Assembly (NCBI RefSeq): GCF_001545155.1
Contig: NZ_CP014226.1
Coordinates: forward strand, 2,135,816-2,199,815
DNA from: Halomonas chromatireducens
GTDB taxonomy: Bacteria > Pseudomonadota > Gammaproteobacteria > Pseudomonadales > Halomonadaceae
Length of the DNA: 64,000 nt
Direction of reading: 5' to 3'
Shown here: positions 55,119 to 63,376 of the stretch, piece after piece
How the letters are laid out: each line of letters starts with the position of its first letter
Position numbering within the stretch: the stretch's first letter is position 1
The notes under the pieces: generated by a model
Databases searched by the model: none
What the model saw: only the letters and a program-made list of their open reading frames with translations
Told to the model about the DNA's origin: nothing
Position numbers and translations under genes: made by a program

Positions 55119-55195
55119 TGGTAGGACCAGGCGGATTTGAACCGCCGACCTCCACGATGTCAACGTGGCGCTCTAACCAACTGAGCTATGGTCCT
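55119..55195 (-). tRNA. tRNA-Val (anticodon GAC)
   Basis: 77-nt cloverleaf on the minus strand. The acceptor stem AGGACCA pairs with TGGTCCT, the D arm is GCTC-AGTTGGTTA-GAGC, the anticodon arm is CCACG-TTGACAT-CGTGG with anticodon GAC, and the T arm is GGCGG-TTCAAAT-CCGCC, ending with encoded CCA. GAC reads GUC/GUU valine codons. Confidence 0.97.
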
Positions 55196-55267
55196 TCATC
55201 CCGCGGGGCGAAAAAGCGCCTCGGCAACGGATGCATATCTTACCGATATCGCTGAATTTTGCAAGCT

Positions 55268-56755
55268 TCAGGGCGCGCTTTTTACTCGCTCCACCGCTGC
55301 CAGCCAGCCCTGATAGAGCCGCTCCCGCTCCGCCTCTGGCATCTGCGGCAGGAAACTCTGCTCACAGCGCCAGAGGTCGGCGATTTCGTCCAGGTCCCGA
55401 TACCAGCCGAGATGCAGGCCTGCCATGTAGGCGGCACCTAGCGCCGTGGTCTCGAGCACTGTTGGCCGGTCGACCTGTACGTCCAGCGTGTCAGCCAGGA
55501 ACTGAACCAGCCAGCTGTTGCTGACCATCCCGCCATCGACACGAAGCTTGCCCGGGGTTGCCTCCATGTCGTCGCGCATGCAGGCCTGTAGATCCCGGGT
55601 CTGGTAGCAGACGGCCTGCAGGCCGGCGGCAACGATCTCGGCAATGCCGGTATCCCGAGTCAGACCGAAGATTGCTCCGCGCGCTTTCGGATCCCAGTGC
55701 GGCGCCCCAAGGCCGGTAAAGGCCGGCACCAGATAGACGCTGTGACCATCCCGGGTCTCGCGAGCCAGCGCCTCGGTCTCGGAGGCATTGTCGAACAGCT
55801 TGAGACCGTCGCGCAGCCACTGAACGGCGGCCCCGGCCACGAAGATGCTGCCTTCCATGGCATAGGTAGGCTTGCCATCGATACGATAGGCCACGGTGGT
55901 CAGCAACCGATTCCGCGAGACGGCAGCCTTGTCTCCCGTATTGACGATCATGAAGCAGCCGGTGCCGTAGGTGCTCTTGCCCATGCCCGGCTGGAAGCAG
56001 GCCTGCCCGACCAGGGCGGCCTGCTGGTCGCCGATGACACCACCGATCGGCAGCGCCTCTCCCAGCAGGCACGCCTCGGTATGACCGAAGTTGGCGCTAC
56101 TGTCGCGGACCTCGGGCAACAGCGCCGCAGGAATATCAAACAACGCAAGGAGTTCGTCATCCCACTGCTGGGTATGGATATTGAACAGCATGGTTCGGGA
56201 CGCATTGGTGGCGTCGGTGGCATGCACCTGGCCGCCGGTAAGACGCCAGAGCAGGAAAGTATCCACGGTGCCGAAGGCCAGCTCGCCCTGCTCGGCGCGC
56301 TTGCGAGCACCCTCGACGTTGTCCAGCAACCAGGAAAGCTTGGTCGCCGAAAAATAGGGATCGATCAACAGTCCGGTACGCGCCTGCACCAGCTCCGAAT
56401 GTCCCTGGTCCCGTAGCCTCTGGCAAGCGTCTGCCGTGCGGCGGTCCTGCCAGACGATGGCGTTGTAGATCGGCTCACCGGTGTGCCGGTCCCATAGCAG
56501 GGTGGTTTCACGCTGGTTAGTGATGCCGATGCCAGCAATGCATGACAATGGCTCATCGCTCTTCTTGACCACCTCTCTACACGTGGCCAACACCGTATTC
56601 CAGATCGCCTCGGGGTCGTGCTCGATCCAGCCGTCGTGAGGAAATAGCTGGGGAAACTCTTGCTGAGCGACGTGAGCCACATTGCCGGTGCGGTCGAAGA
56701 GGATGGCCCGGGAGCTGGTTGTCCCCTGGTCGATGGCAAGCAGGTAGTCGGCCAT
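55268..56755 (-). CDS. glpK: Glycerol kinase
   Basis: 495 residues from ATG 56755 ([18 protein letters not shown]). FGGY kinase phosphorylating glycerol to sn-glycerol-3-phosphate. Motifs: [51 protein letters not shown] and [13 protein letters not shown]. It is divergent from glpR, with a GlpR half-operator just upstream of its start. No glpF facilitator gene is adjacent. Confidence 0.97.
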   Translation of the reverse strand: MADYLLAIDQGTTSSRAILFDRTGNVAHVAQQEFPQLFPHDGWIEHDPEAIWNTVLATCREVVKKSDEPLSCIAGIGITNQRETTLLWDRHTGEPIYNAIVWQDRRTADACQRLRDQGHSELVQARTGLLIDPYFSATKLSWLLDNVEGARKRAEQGELAFGTVDTFLLWRLTGGQVHATDATNASRTMLFNIHTQQWDDELLALFDIPAALLPEVRDSSANFGHTEACLLGEALPIGGVIGDQQAALVGQACFQPGMGKSTYGTGCFMIVNTGDKAAVSRNRLLTTVAYRIDGKPTYAMEGSIFVAGAAVQWLRDGLKLFDNASETEALARETRDGHSVYLVPAFTGLGAPHWDPKARGAIFGLTRDTGIAEIVAAGLQAVCYQTRDLQACMRDDMEATPGKLRVDGGMVSNSWLVQFLADTLDVQVDRPTVLETTALGAAYMAGLHLGWYRDLDEIADLWRCEQSFLPQMPEAERERLYQGWLAAVERVKSAP

Positions 56756-56773
56756 GATATGTCCTGTCATTGT

Positions 56774-56791
56774 ATGTTCGTTTATGATCAC
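56774..56791 (-). promoter_or_regulatory. Putative GlpR operator at glpK
   Basis: TATGTTCGTTTATGATCA matches the GlpR half-site WATGTTCGWTW, 20-35 bp upstream of glpK. Confidence 0.65.
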
Positions 56792-56903
56792 CAAGGGTAC
56801 TGCAGTGTGTTCGCATTGCTCTACGACTTTCGACGCAGCCCCCACCGCCTCTGCCGCTAACTCGCCGAATGGCTTACAATCTCGGGATCGCTAGGGAGCC
56901 GAC

Positions 56904-57662
56904 ATGAATCAACAACAACGCCAGGATGCCATCGTCGATTTGGTCCGCCGTCAGGGCTATGCCAGCATCGAACAGCTTACGGAACACTTCGCCGTCACCC
57001 CGCAGACGGTGAGACGCGACCTCAATGCCCTGGCAGAAGAAGGTATGATACGCCGCGTTCACGGTGGAGCTGGCCTGGAGTCGAGTACCGTCAATACCGC
57101 CTACAGCACCCGTAAGAACCTCAATCTCGAGGCCAAGCGACGCATTGCCAGTCTGGTGGCCAGCCACATTCCCGACCACGCTTCGCTCTTCATCAACATC
57201 GGTACCAGTAATGAAGTTGTGGCCGAAGCCCTGCTCGATCATCAGGGGTTGGAGGTGATCACCAACAATCTCAATGTCGCGGCCATCCTTCAGCACAAGG
57301 AAGACTTCAACGTCATCATAGCCGGGGGGCAGGTGCGCTCCCGCGACGGCGGCATCATCGGCGAAGCCACCATCGACTTCATCAACCAGTTCAAGGTCGA
57401 TTACGGCATCATCGGTATCAGCGGTGTTGACGAGGATGGCTCACTGCTTGAGTTCGACTACCAGGAAGCCCGGGTAGCGCAGGCCATCATTCGGAACTCA
57501 CGCCAGGTCTATCTCACCGCGGACCATTCCAAGTTCCATCGCAATCCGGTGGTACGCCAGGGCAATATCGCCCAGCTCGACGCCCTGTTCACCGATCGCC
57601 AGCCACCCGAAGCAATCGTACATTTGATGAAGGCACACGACGTGGCCCTGCACCTCGCCTGA
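56904..57662 (+). CDS. glpR: DeoR-family glycerol-3-phosphate regulon repressor
   Basis: 252 residues. The N-terminal DeoR HTH (IEQLTEHFAVTPQTVRRDLNAL, IRRVHGGAGL) is followed by a sugar-phosphate-binding domain (FINIGTSNEVVAEALL, VITNNLNVA, GIIGISGVDEDGSLLEFDYQE, YLTADHSKF). It represses glpK and glpD and is released by G3P. It lies between its two targets, with operators on both sides. Confidence 0.95.
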   Translation: MNQQQRQDAIVDLVRRQGYASIEQLTEHFAVTPQTVRRDLNALAEEGMIRRVHGGAGLESSTVNTAYSTRKNLNLEAKRRIASLVASHIPDHASLFINIGTSNEVVAEALLDHQGLEVITNNLNVAAILQHKEDFNVIIAGGQVRSRDGGIIGEATIDFINQFKVDYGIIGISGVDEDGSLLEFDYQEARVAQAIIRNSRQVYLTADHSKFHRNPVVRQGNIAQLDALFTDRQPPEAIVHLMKAHDVALHLA

Positions 57663-57750
57663 TAGCACTGCGTTCGGCCAACCGCATGACTGCCCCACCC
57701 GCTTCTCTCCGGCGCCCCCTTGGAGCCGGCGTACTACACTTTTCCCCTTG

Positions 57751-57790
57751 ATGTTCGCTTTCGATTCATCTATGTTCGTTTTCAAACACG
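57751..57790 (+). promoter_or_regulatory. Two putative GlpR operators upstream of glpD
   Basis: ATGTTCGCTTTCGATTCAT (57751-57769) and TATGTTCGTTTTCAAACACG (57771-57790), two near-tandem GlpR-type sites 48-87 bp before glpD. Confidence 0.75.
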
Positions 57791-57837
57791 ACATGATGCC
57801 TGGCGGTGTGACGCCAGCTTGACGGAGCTTGTATTCC

Positions 57838-59340
57838 ATGGCGGATACCCCACGCGACCTGCTCGACATGTACATCATCGGTGGCGGCATCAACGGCACG
57901 GGCATCGCCAACGATGCCGCCGGTCGCGGTCTTGCCGTCGGGCTCTGTGAGCAGGGCGACCTGGCAGGCGCCACTTCTTCAGCAAGCAGCAAGCTGATCC
58001 ACGGCGGGCTTCGCTACCTGGAGCACCACGAGTTTCGCCTGGTAGGTGAAGCACTGCGGGAGAGGGAAACGCTGCTTAAGAAAGCGCCTCACATCATCTG
58101 GCCATTACGCTTCATTCTTCCCCATCGCTCGCACTTGCGCCCAGCCTGGATGATCCGCGCCGGCCTGTTCCTGTACGACCATCTGGGCAAGCGCGAACAG
58201 CTTCCTGGCTCGCGAGGCGTTCGCTTCGACTCGGATTCGCCGCTGAAACCCGAAATCATGCGCGGTTTCGAATATTCGGACTGCTGGGTGGATGATGCCC
58301 GGCTGGTAGTCCTCAATGCCATACAAGCCCGCGAAAGCGGAGCCGAGGTTCTGGTTCGCACACGCTGCACTGCGGCCTACGAGGAGCAGGGCCACTGGTG
58401 CATTGAGCTCGAGGACATGCGAACCGGAAAGTGCTTGCGTCGCTATGCTCGCACCCTGGTCAATGCCGCTGGCCCCTGGGTGGAAAGCGTGATTCGGGAA
58501 CAGACCCATCGCAGGTCACGCTATGCCATCCGCATGATTCAGGGTAGCCACCTGATCGTGCCAAGGCTCAACGCGGATGACCGCGCCTATATCCTTCAGA
58601 ACAGCGATAGGCGCATCGTATTCGTACTACCCTATGAAGATGACTTCAGTCTGGTGGGTACCACCGATCGCCACTACGAGGGCGACCCCGGCAAGGTGGC
58701 TATCTTCGAGGAGGAAGTGGATTACCTGCTCGGGGTCGTCAATGCCAATTTCCGCCGCCAACTGAGCCGAAGCGACATCATCCACTCCTTTTCCGGGGTG
58801 CGCCCCCTCTGCGACGACGAATCGGCCGACCCTTCGGCAATGACCCGTGACTATACGCTGGCTTTCGATGAGCAAGGCGCCCCGCTGCTGTCGGTTTTCG
58901 GCGGCAAGATCACTACGTATCGCAAGCTGGCCGAGTCGGCACTCGAGATGCTCGCGCCTCGTTTTCCTGACATGGGCCGCCCCTGGACTGCAACCGCCGC
59001 GCTGCCCGGCGGAGACATCGCGAACCAGGTGGACTTCATCCAACGTCTGCTCGATACCTACCCCTGGCTAGGTGACGAGCGTGCCAGGCGCTTCGCCCGT
59101 AGCTACGGCAGCCTCTGCCTGCGCTTCCTGCGCGGGGCCACTTCGGAAGCCGATCTTGGCGAAGCGTTCGGTGCCGGGCTGACAGCCGCTGAAATCGACT
59201 ACCTGATCGACCATGAGTGGGCAACGTGTATTGAGGATATCCTGTGGCGGCGCACCAAGCTGGGATTGCGCTTGACCCCTCGGCAGCAAAAAGCCTTGCT
59301 GCAGCATGTCGAGGCCCACTGCCAGGCGCTGGCGGCCTGA
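57838..59340 (+). CDS. glpD: Aerobic glycerol-3-phosphate dehydrogenase
   Basis: 500 residues from ATG 57838. FAD-dependent, membrane-associated enzyme passing electrons from G3P to quinone and giving DHAP. Dinucleotide motif YIIGGGINGTGIANDAAGRG, then LIHGGLRYLEH, SGVRPLCDDES and FGGKITTYRKLAE. Substrate comes from GlpK and perhaps from the phosphodiesterase at 9.9 kb. It is convergent with fumC. Confidence 0.97.
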   Translation: MADTPRDLLDMYIIGGGINGTGIANDAAGRGLAVGLCEQGDLAGATSSASSKLIHGGLRYLEHHEFRLVGEALRERETLLKKAPHIIWPLRFILPHRSHLRPAWMIRAGLFLYDHLGKREQLPGSRGVRFDSDSPLKPEIMRGFEYSDCWVDDARLVVLNAIQARESGAEVLVRTRCTAAYEEQGHWCIELEDMRTGKCLRRYARTLVNAAGPWVESVIREQTHRRSRYAIRMIQGSHLIVPRLNADDRAYILQNSDRRIVFVLPYEDDFSLVGTTDRHYEGDPGKVAIFEEEVDYLLGVVNANFRRQLSRSDIIHSFSGVRPLCDDESADPSAMTRDYTLAFDEQGAPLLSVFGGKITTYRKLAESALEMLAPRFPDMGRPWTATAALPGGDIANQVDFIQRLLDTYPWLGDERARRFARSYGSLCLRFLRGATSEADLGEAFGAGLTAAEIDYLIDHEWATCIEDILWRRTKLGLRLTPRQQKALLQHVEAHCQALAA

Positions 59341-59354
59341 GCAACGATACCGCC

Positions 59355-60734
59355 TTACTCGGGGATCCCCCCACGGGTCAGGCTGTCGGGATTCAGCAAT
59401 CGCTCCAGCTCCTCGCGACTCAGGTCAGTCTGCTCCTCAGCCACATCGATGATGGGTCGGCCCGCCTGGTAGGCTTGCTTGGCGATGGCCGCCGCGGCAT
59501 CGTAGCCGAGGACACCGTTGAGCGCGGTAACCAGGATCGGGTTGCGCGCCAGTGGCGCGGCCAGGCTCTCCTCTCGCACCTTGAAGGTGGCAATGGCGCG
59601 GTCGGCCAGCAAGCGTGCTGTGTTGCTCATCAAGGTAATCGACGTCAGCAGATTGTAGGCCACGAGGGGCAGCATGACGTTCAACTGGAAGTTGCCACTC
59701 TGGCCAGCCACGGTCACCGCGGCGTCCAGGCCGATCACCTGTGTCGCTGCCTGAGCAGCCGACTCGGGGATAACCGGGTTGACCTTGCCCGGCATGATGG
59801 AGCTTCCGGGCTGCAGGGCTTCCAGCTCGATCTCACCCAGGCCGGCAAGCGGCCCCGAGTTCATCCAGCGCAGATCATTGGCAATCTTCATCACCACGCA
59901 CGCCAGCCCCTTTAGCTGCCCGGAGAGCTCAACGGCACTATCCTGTGATGCGATGCTGGCGAAGAAACTGTCGTTGGGTTCCAGGGAGAGCCCCGTCTGC
60001 TCACTGAGTTCACGAGCAATGCGCTCGGCAAACTCGGGGTGTGCATTGATGCCGGTACCCACTGCCGTACCGCCCTGGGCGATCCGGCAGAGACGCAGCA
60101 TGGCGCTGTCGAGTCGTTCGATGGCCTGGCCCAACTGGCTCGACCAACCGCCCAGCTCCTGGCTCAGGCGCAGCGGCATGGCATCCATCAGGTGGGTACG
60201 CCCGGTCTTCACGACCCCATCGAGCTCCAAGGCCCTCTCATCAATGATCGCCCGCAGATGCACCAGCGCGGGTCGCAGTCGCGTCGTCACCTCCAGTGCA
60301 GCAGAGAGATGGATGGCCGTGGGGATGACGTCATTGCTCGACTGGCCCATATTGACATGATCGTTGGGGCCAACCGTCAATTCATCGCGACTTGCCAGAT
60401 GGGCGATTACTTCGTTGACGTTCATGTTACTCGAGGTACCGGAGCCGGTCTGGAAGACATCCACCGGAAACTGGCTGTCGTGATTGCCTTCGATGATCGC
60501 TTCGGCTGCATCGATAATAGCCTCGGCTCGCTCGGCATCCAGCAGTTGCAGGTCTCGATTAACCCGGGCCGCCGCCAGCTTGATTCGCGCAATGGCGTAG
60601 ATGAAGGCTAGTGGCATCTCTTGCCCGGAGACCGGAAAGTTATTGATCGCCCGCTGTGTCTGGGGGCCATACAGGGCGTCCTGCGGCACCTTCAGCTCAC
60701 CCATGCTGTCACGTTCGATACGATGGTCGCTCAT
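59355..60734 (-). CDS. fumC: Fumarate hydratase class II
   Basis: 459 residues from ATG 60734, preceded by GGGAGGAGGGGAG. Iron-independent fumarase; oxidation-resistant partner of Fe-S fumarases. Signature loop GSSIMPGKVNPVIPE, plus TGSGTSSNMNVNEVI and KTGRTHLMDAMPLRLSQE. It is 14 bp from the convergent glpD stop. Complete length. Confidence 0.97.
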   Translation of the reverse strand: MSDHRIERDSMGELKVPQDALYGPQTQRAINNFPVSGQEMPLAFIYAIARIKLAAARVNRDLQLLDAERAEAIIDAAEAIIEGNHDSQFPVDVFQTGSGTSSNMNVNEVIAHLASRDELTVGPNDHVNMGQSSNDVIPTAIHLSAALEVTTRLRPALVHLRAIIDERALELDGVVKTGRTHLMDAMPLRLSQELGGWSSQLGQAIERLDSAMLRLCRIAQGGTAVGTGINAHPEFAERIARELSEQTGLSLEPNDSFFASIASQDSAVELSGQLKGLACVVMKIANDLRWMNSGPLAGLGEIELEALQPGSSIMPGKVNPVIPESAAQAATQVIGLDAAVTVAGQSGNFQLNVMLPLVAYNLLTSITLMSNTARLLADRAIATFKVREESLAAPLARNPILVTALNGVLGYDAAAAIAKQAYQAGRPIIDVAEEQTDLSREELERLLNPDSLTRGGIPE

Positions 60735-61016
60735 CTCCCCTCCTCCCTGTCGGTACTGCCCTGCCAACAACACGCTTGGCCAAGACTCATGGCCAAGGCT
60801 TTTACCATGGTCGCCACTGACACCACTTGCAAGGGCATCAGGCACCTCGCCCGTGCAGGAGCGCCAAGCACGACGCAAACCTGAAGCGCCCCTTCGGCTC
60901 CGTTATTACAAAGCAAAACAGTAACAGAAGAACCAAACATCAAATTATTACATAACTAATATCGATGATGAGTTTCTTCAGTTTCATTATTCAAGTTTCT
61001 CCATTCGTCCCATTTC

Positions 61017-61030
61017 TTGATACCTATCGT
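61017..61030. promoter_or_regulatory. Possible FNR/Anr half-conserved box
   Basis: TTGAT-ACCT-ATCGT against the FNR consensus TTGAT-N4-ATCAA (two mismatches at the 3' end), ~90 bp upstream of the ferritin-like ORF. The surrounding 60735-61107 interval is AT-rich for this genome, has no gene and probably holds the promoters of fumC and of the ORF at 61117. Confidence 0.4.
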
Positions 61031-61116
61031 GGAAACTAAAGTCTCAGTCAAACTAGGATTGCCTCACTGAAGCCCACTCAGCTCAGGATCAATAAGACGA
61101 TAACGGAATGATATAC

Positions 61117-61644
61117 ATGAACAACTTGACAGCACTCACGCTCCTGCCACAGGAACAGCTCAGTATTGCCTACACCCATGAAACGGGGGAGCTGAACCGT
61201 TACCGGCGGCTGGCACTCAGCTTCCTGCCGATCGCTCCCCATATCAGTCGCCTGATGGCCGCCCTTGGCATAGAGTGCGAAGAGCGCATCCAGACGTTGC
61301 GCAACGTGGCCAGACAACTGGAACTCGAAGCCTGCGTCTCCCTGAACCCGCCCCGGGAATCACCGTTCCTGCCGCGCTCGCCCCAGCACTTCTTCGTGGT
61401 GGATGATGCCATGAGCCGGGATGCTCTGATGGCAACCGAGGATGCCGCCGAGGTCACATGCCGGCTCTTTGCCTGGCTGCTGGAAACCAATGCGACGCCG
61501 GAGCTGCATCGCCCCTTGCAGGCTTTCGTTGCCCAGAAGAACAACGAATACCGCATCATTCAAGAGCTACGAGAACCAGGCCGACCGATCTGGACCAGCC
61601 GCATGCCACAGCCCGTCAAGGCAACCAGTGCGATTGCGATATAG
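61117..61644 (+). CDS. Putative ferritin-like/helical-bundle protein of unknown function
   Basis: 175 residues from ATG 61117 (61108 is also in frame). The sequence is mostly helical; YTHETGELNRYRRLAL near the N-terminus has the Glu-x6-Tyr-Arg pattern of rubrerythrin/ferritin-like helices, and CEERIQTLRNVARQLE and KNNEYRIIQELRE supply further acidic/His-rich helices. Metal ligands are not complete enough to call a ferritin. No signal peptide or membrane helix. It is convergent with an FNR-type regulator and has a possible FNR box upstream, so an oxygen- or stress-related role is conceivable but unproven. Confidence 0.6.
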   Translation: MNNLTALTLLPQEQLSIAYTHETGELNRYRRLALSFLPIAPHISRLMAALGIECEERIQTLRNVARQLELEACVSLNPPRESPFLPRSPQHFFVVDDAMSRDALMATEDAAEVTCRLFAWLLETNATPELHRPLQAFVAQKNNEYRIIQELREPGRPIWTSRMPQPVKATSAIAI

Positions 61645-61700
61645 CGGCAGCGGGAACACTCTGCGCAGCGGGTACCGAACCCGCTGCGCCCGGCGCCCCA

Positions 61701-62459
61701 CTAGGCTTCACGCTGGCGGTGGCGCCGGCCGTTGGCTGCCGCGAGGCTCTTCAGCCCCTCGAAATCGAGAATCAGGAACTCATGGCCGCTCACATCCAGT
61801 AGATTCTGCCGCTGGTAGCTCACCAGCACCCGACCCACGGTTTCCGGGGTCAGCCCCAGGTGGCTGGCGATATCGCTTCGCGACAGGGCCAGGCGGAAGT
61901 GGTGAGGCGAATAGCCCCGGAGCCGGAACCGCTCGGAAACGGCCAACAAAAAGCTGGCCAACCGAACTTCAGCCGTTCTACGCAGGAGCAGGGTTAGTCT
62001 CAGTCGCTCATCGTGCATCGCCTGGCTCAGGTAGCGAGGAAAAAGTCGACGTATCCCAGCGGAGCGAGTGCAAAGCTGGTCGAGCTGTTCGTACGGGATC
62101 TCGCATACACCGGTGGTTTCCAGGGCAACAAGCGACCCTGGATACGCACCCTCACCGATGGCGTCCAACCCAACCAGATCGCCAGGCAGACACAGCGCCG
62201 TGACGATATATTCGTCGCTGTCGGTCACGACGACCTGCTTGAGGCTACCCGTAAGGACGGCAAACAGGCGGTCGAATGCCGCTCCCTGGCTCGCCAGGAC
62301 CTGGCGTTTTTCGAGCGTCTCGGCCGGGCGAACGATGCGACTGAACAAGGCCCTCTCTTCCAAGGGAAGGTCCGCAATTAGGCAAAGGTAATTGAGCCGG
62401 CATGAGAGACAGCTCAGTGCATCCGGATCACGGCTATAGATCTTGCCTTTACTCGTCAT
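61701..62459 (-). CDS. fnr: CRP/FNR-family oxygen-responsive regulator (Fnr/Anr type)
   Basis: 252 residues. Four cysteines match the [4Fe-4S] ligands of FNR: Cys17-x2-Cys20-x5-Cys26 (CLSCRLNYLC) and Cys119 (TTGVCEIPY). A cNMP-binding beta-roll is followed by a dimer helix (LSQAMHDERLRLTLLLRRTAEVRLASFLL) and an HTH (LSRSDIASHLGLTPETVGRVL), whose recognition helix E-T-V-x-R fits TTGAT-N4-ATCAA sites. It should activate microaerobic/anaerobic genes when the cluster is intact. A protein of this type would be a candidate for controlling the neighbouring ORF. Confidence 0.9.
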   Translation of the reverse strand: MTSKGKIYSRDPDALSCLSCRLNYLCLIADLPLEERALFSRIVRPAETLEKRQVLASQGAAFDRLFAVLTGSLKQVVVTDSDEYIVTALCLPGDLVGLDAIGEGAYPGSLVALETTGVCEIPYEQLDQLCTRSAGIRRLFPRYLSQAMHDERLRLTLLLRRTAEVRLASFLLAVSERFRLRGYSPHHFRLALSRSDIASHLGLTPETVGRVLVSYQRQNLLDVSGHEFLILDFEGLKSLAAANGRRHRQREA

Positions 62460-62720
62460 GACACCCCCCTATCCTGCTGGATTCAAAGGGATTGCCATGA
62501 GAAGTATAGAAGATGGCGGGGGTGGTGAAAGGTGGAAACCGTCATGCTTCGATGTAACGAGTAGGCAGTGAAACTAGCTGGGGGGATGATGAAAACCATG
62601 CAGCAGAGCATGACACACAAAACTAGCATTATTGCTGCATCGCGTTACCAACAGGGAGCTCGTGCCAGGGCTAGAAGGCACGAAAGAAATGAAAGGCACC
62701 AGAATGGAGGGGGCACGACA

Positions 62721-63376
62721 ATGCTATCGTCGAAATGGCTTACACCGGATTGTCTATCCAGCCTCGGCAGCAATGCTGGCACAGTGGTGATGAGCCTTTG
62801 GGAGTTTTTCCCCGAACAGATGTTTCTAGCGCGAATCGAAGGTGGCGAAGCCTTTGTCATCGAGGCAGTCAATCCCGCACAGCAAGCCCAGTTGGGCAGC
62901 AAGCTGACTTGGGTAGGCAAAAATTTGGCCCACCTGCTCCCTTCACCCTTCGGCGATGATGTGATAGCCCACTGCATACGTTGTATGAAAGACGCGATGC
63001 CGGTTCGCTATGAGGCAACCTGCTGCTTGCTGGACAAGGAAGGCAAACAACGCCAGGTCCGCCGACAGCTCCTCTTGGTCCCGATCGCCAACCCACTGGG
63101 TGTTTTGACGCACCTGCTCGGTATCATCCATGACTCACCCTCGAATACCTGCACACAGCACGATTCACAGGCGCTGGAAGGGGAACTGGAGCGCCGAGTC
63201 ATGGAGCGCACGAGCGAGCTGATGGCCGCCAACCTCCGACTGACCTACCAGGCCACCCATGACTGCCTCACGGAAACCTACAATCGACGCCATCTCCTCG
63301 AACTGGCCGACAACGAGTTCCGCAGGTCCGTGCGTTACGATCTATCGTTGTGCCTGATGATGCTAGACATAGACAT
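62721..63376 (+). pseudogene. PAS-GGDEF diguanylate cyclase, truncated within the GGDEF domain
   Basis: Start ATG 62721 is supported by GGAGGGGG. Residues ~20-150 look like a PAS sensor (WEFFPEQMFLARIEGGEAFVIEAVN, LLGIIHDSP), followed by a coiled coil (LEGELERRVMERTSELMAANLRL) and the first third of a GGDEF domain (THDCLTETYNRRHL ... LMMLDID). The sequence then changes to DIYQTIY and a stop at 63395; the GG(D/E)EF active site is absent. The break coincides with the switch to AT-rich DNA. The product could not make c-di-GMP. Confidence 0.88.
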
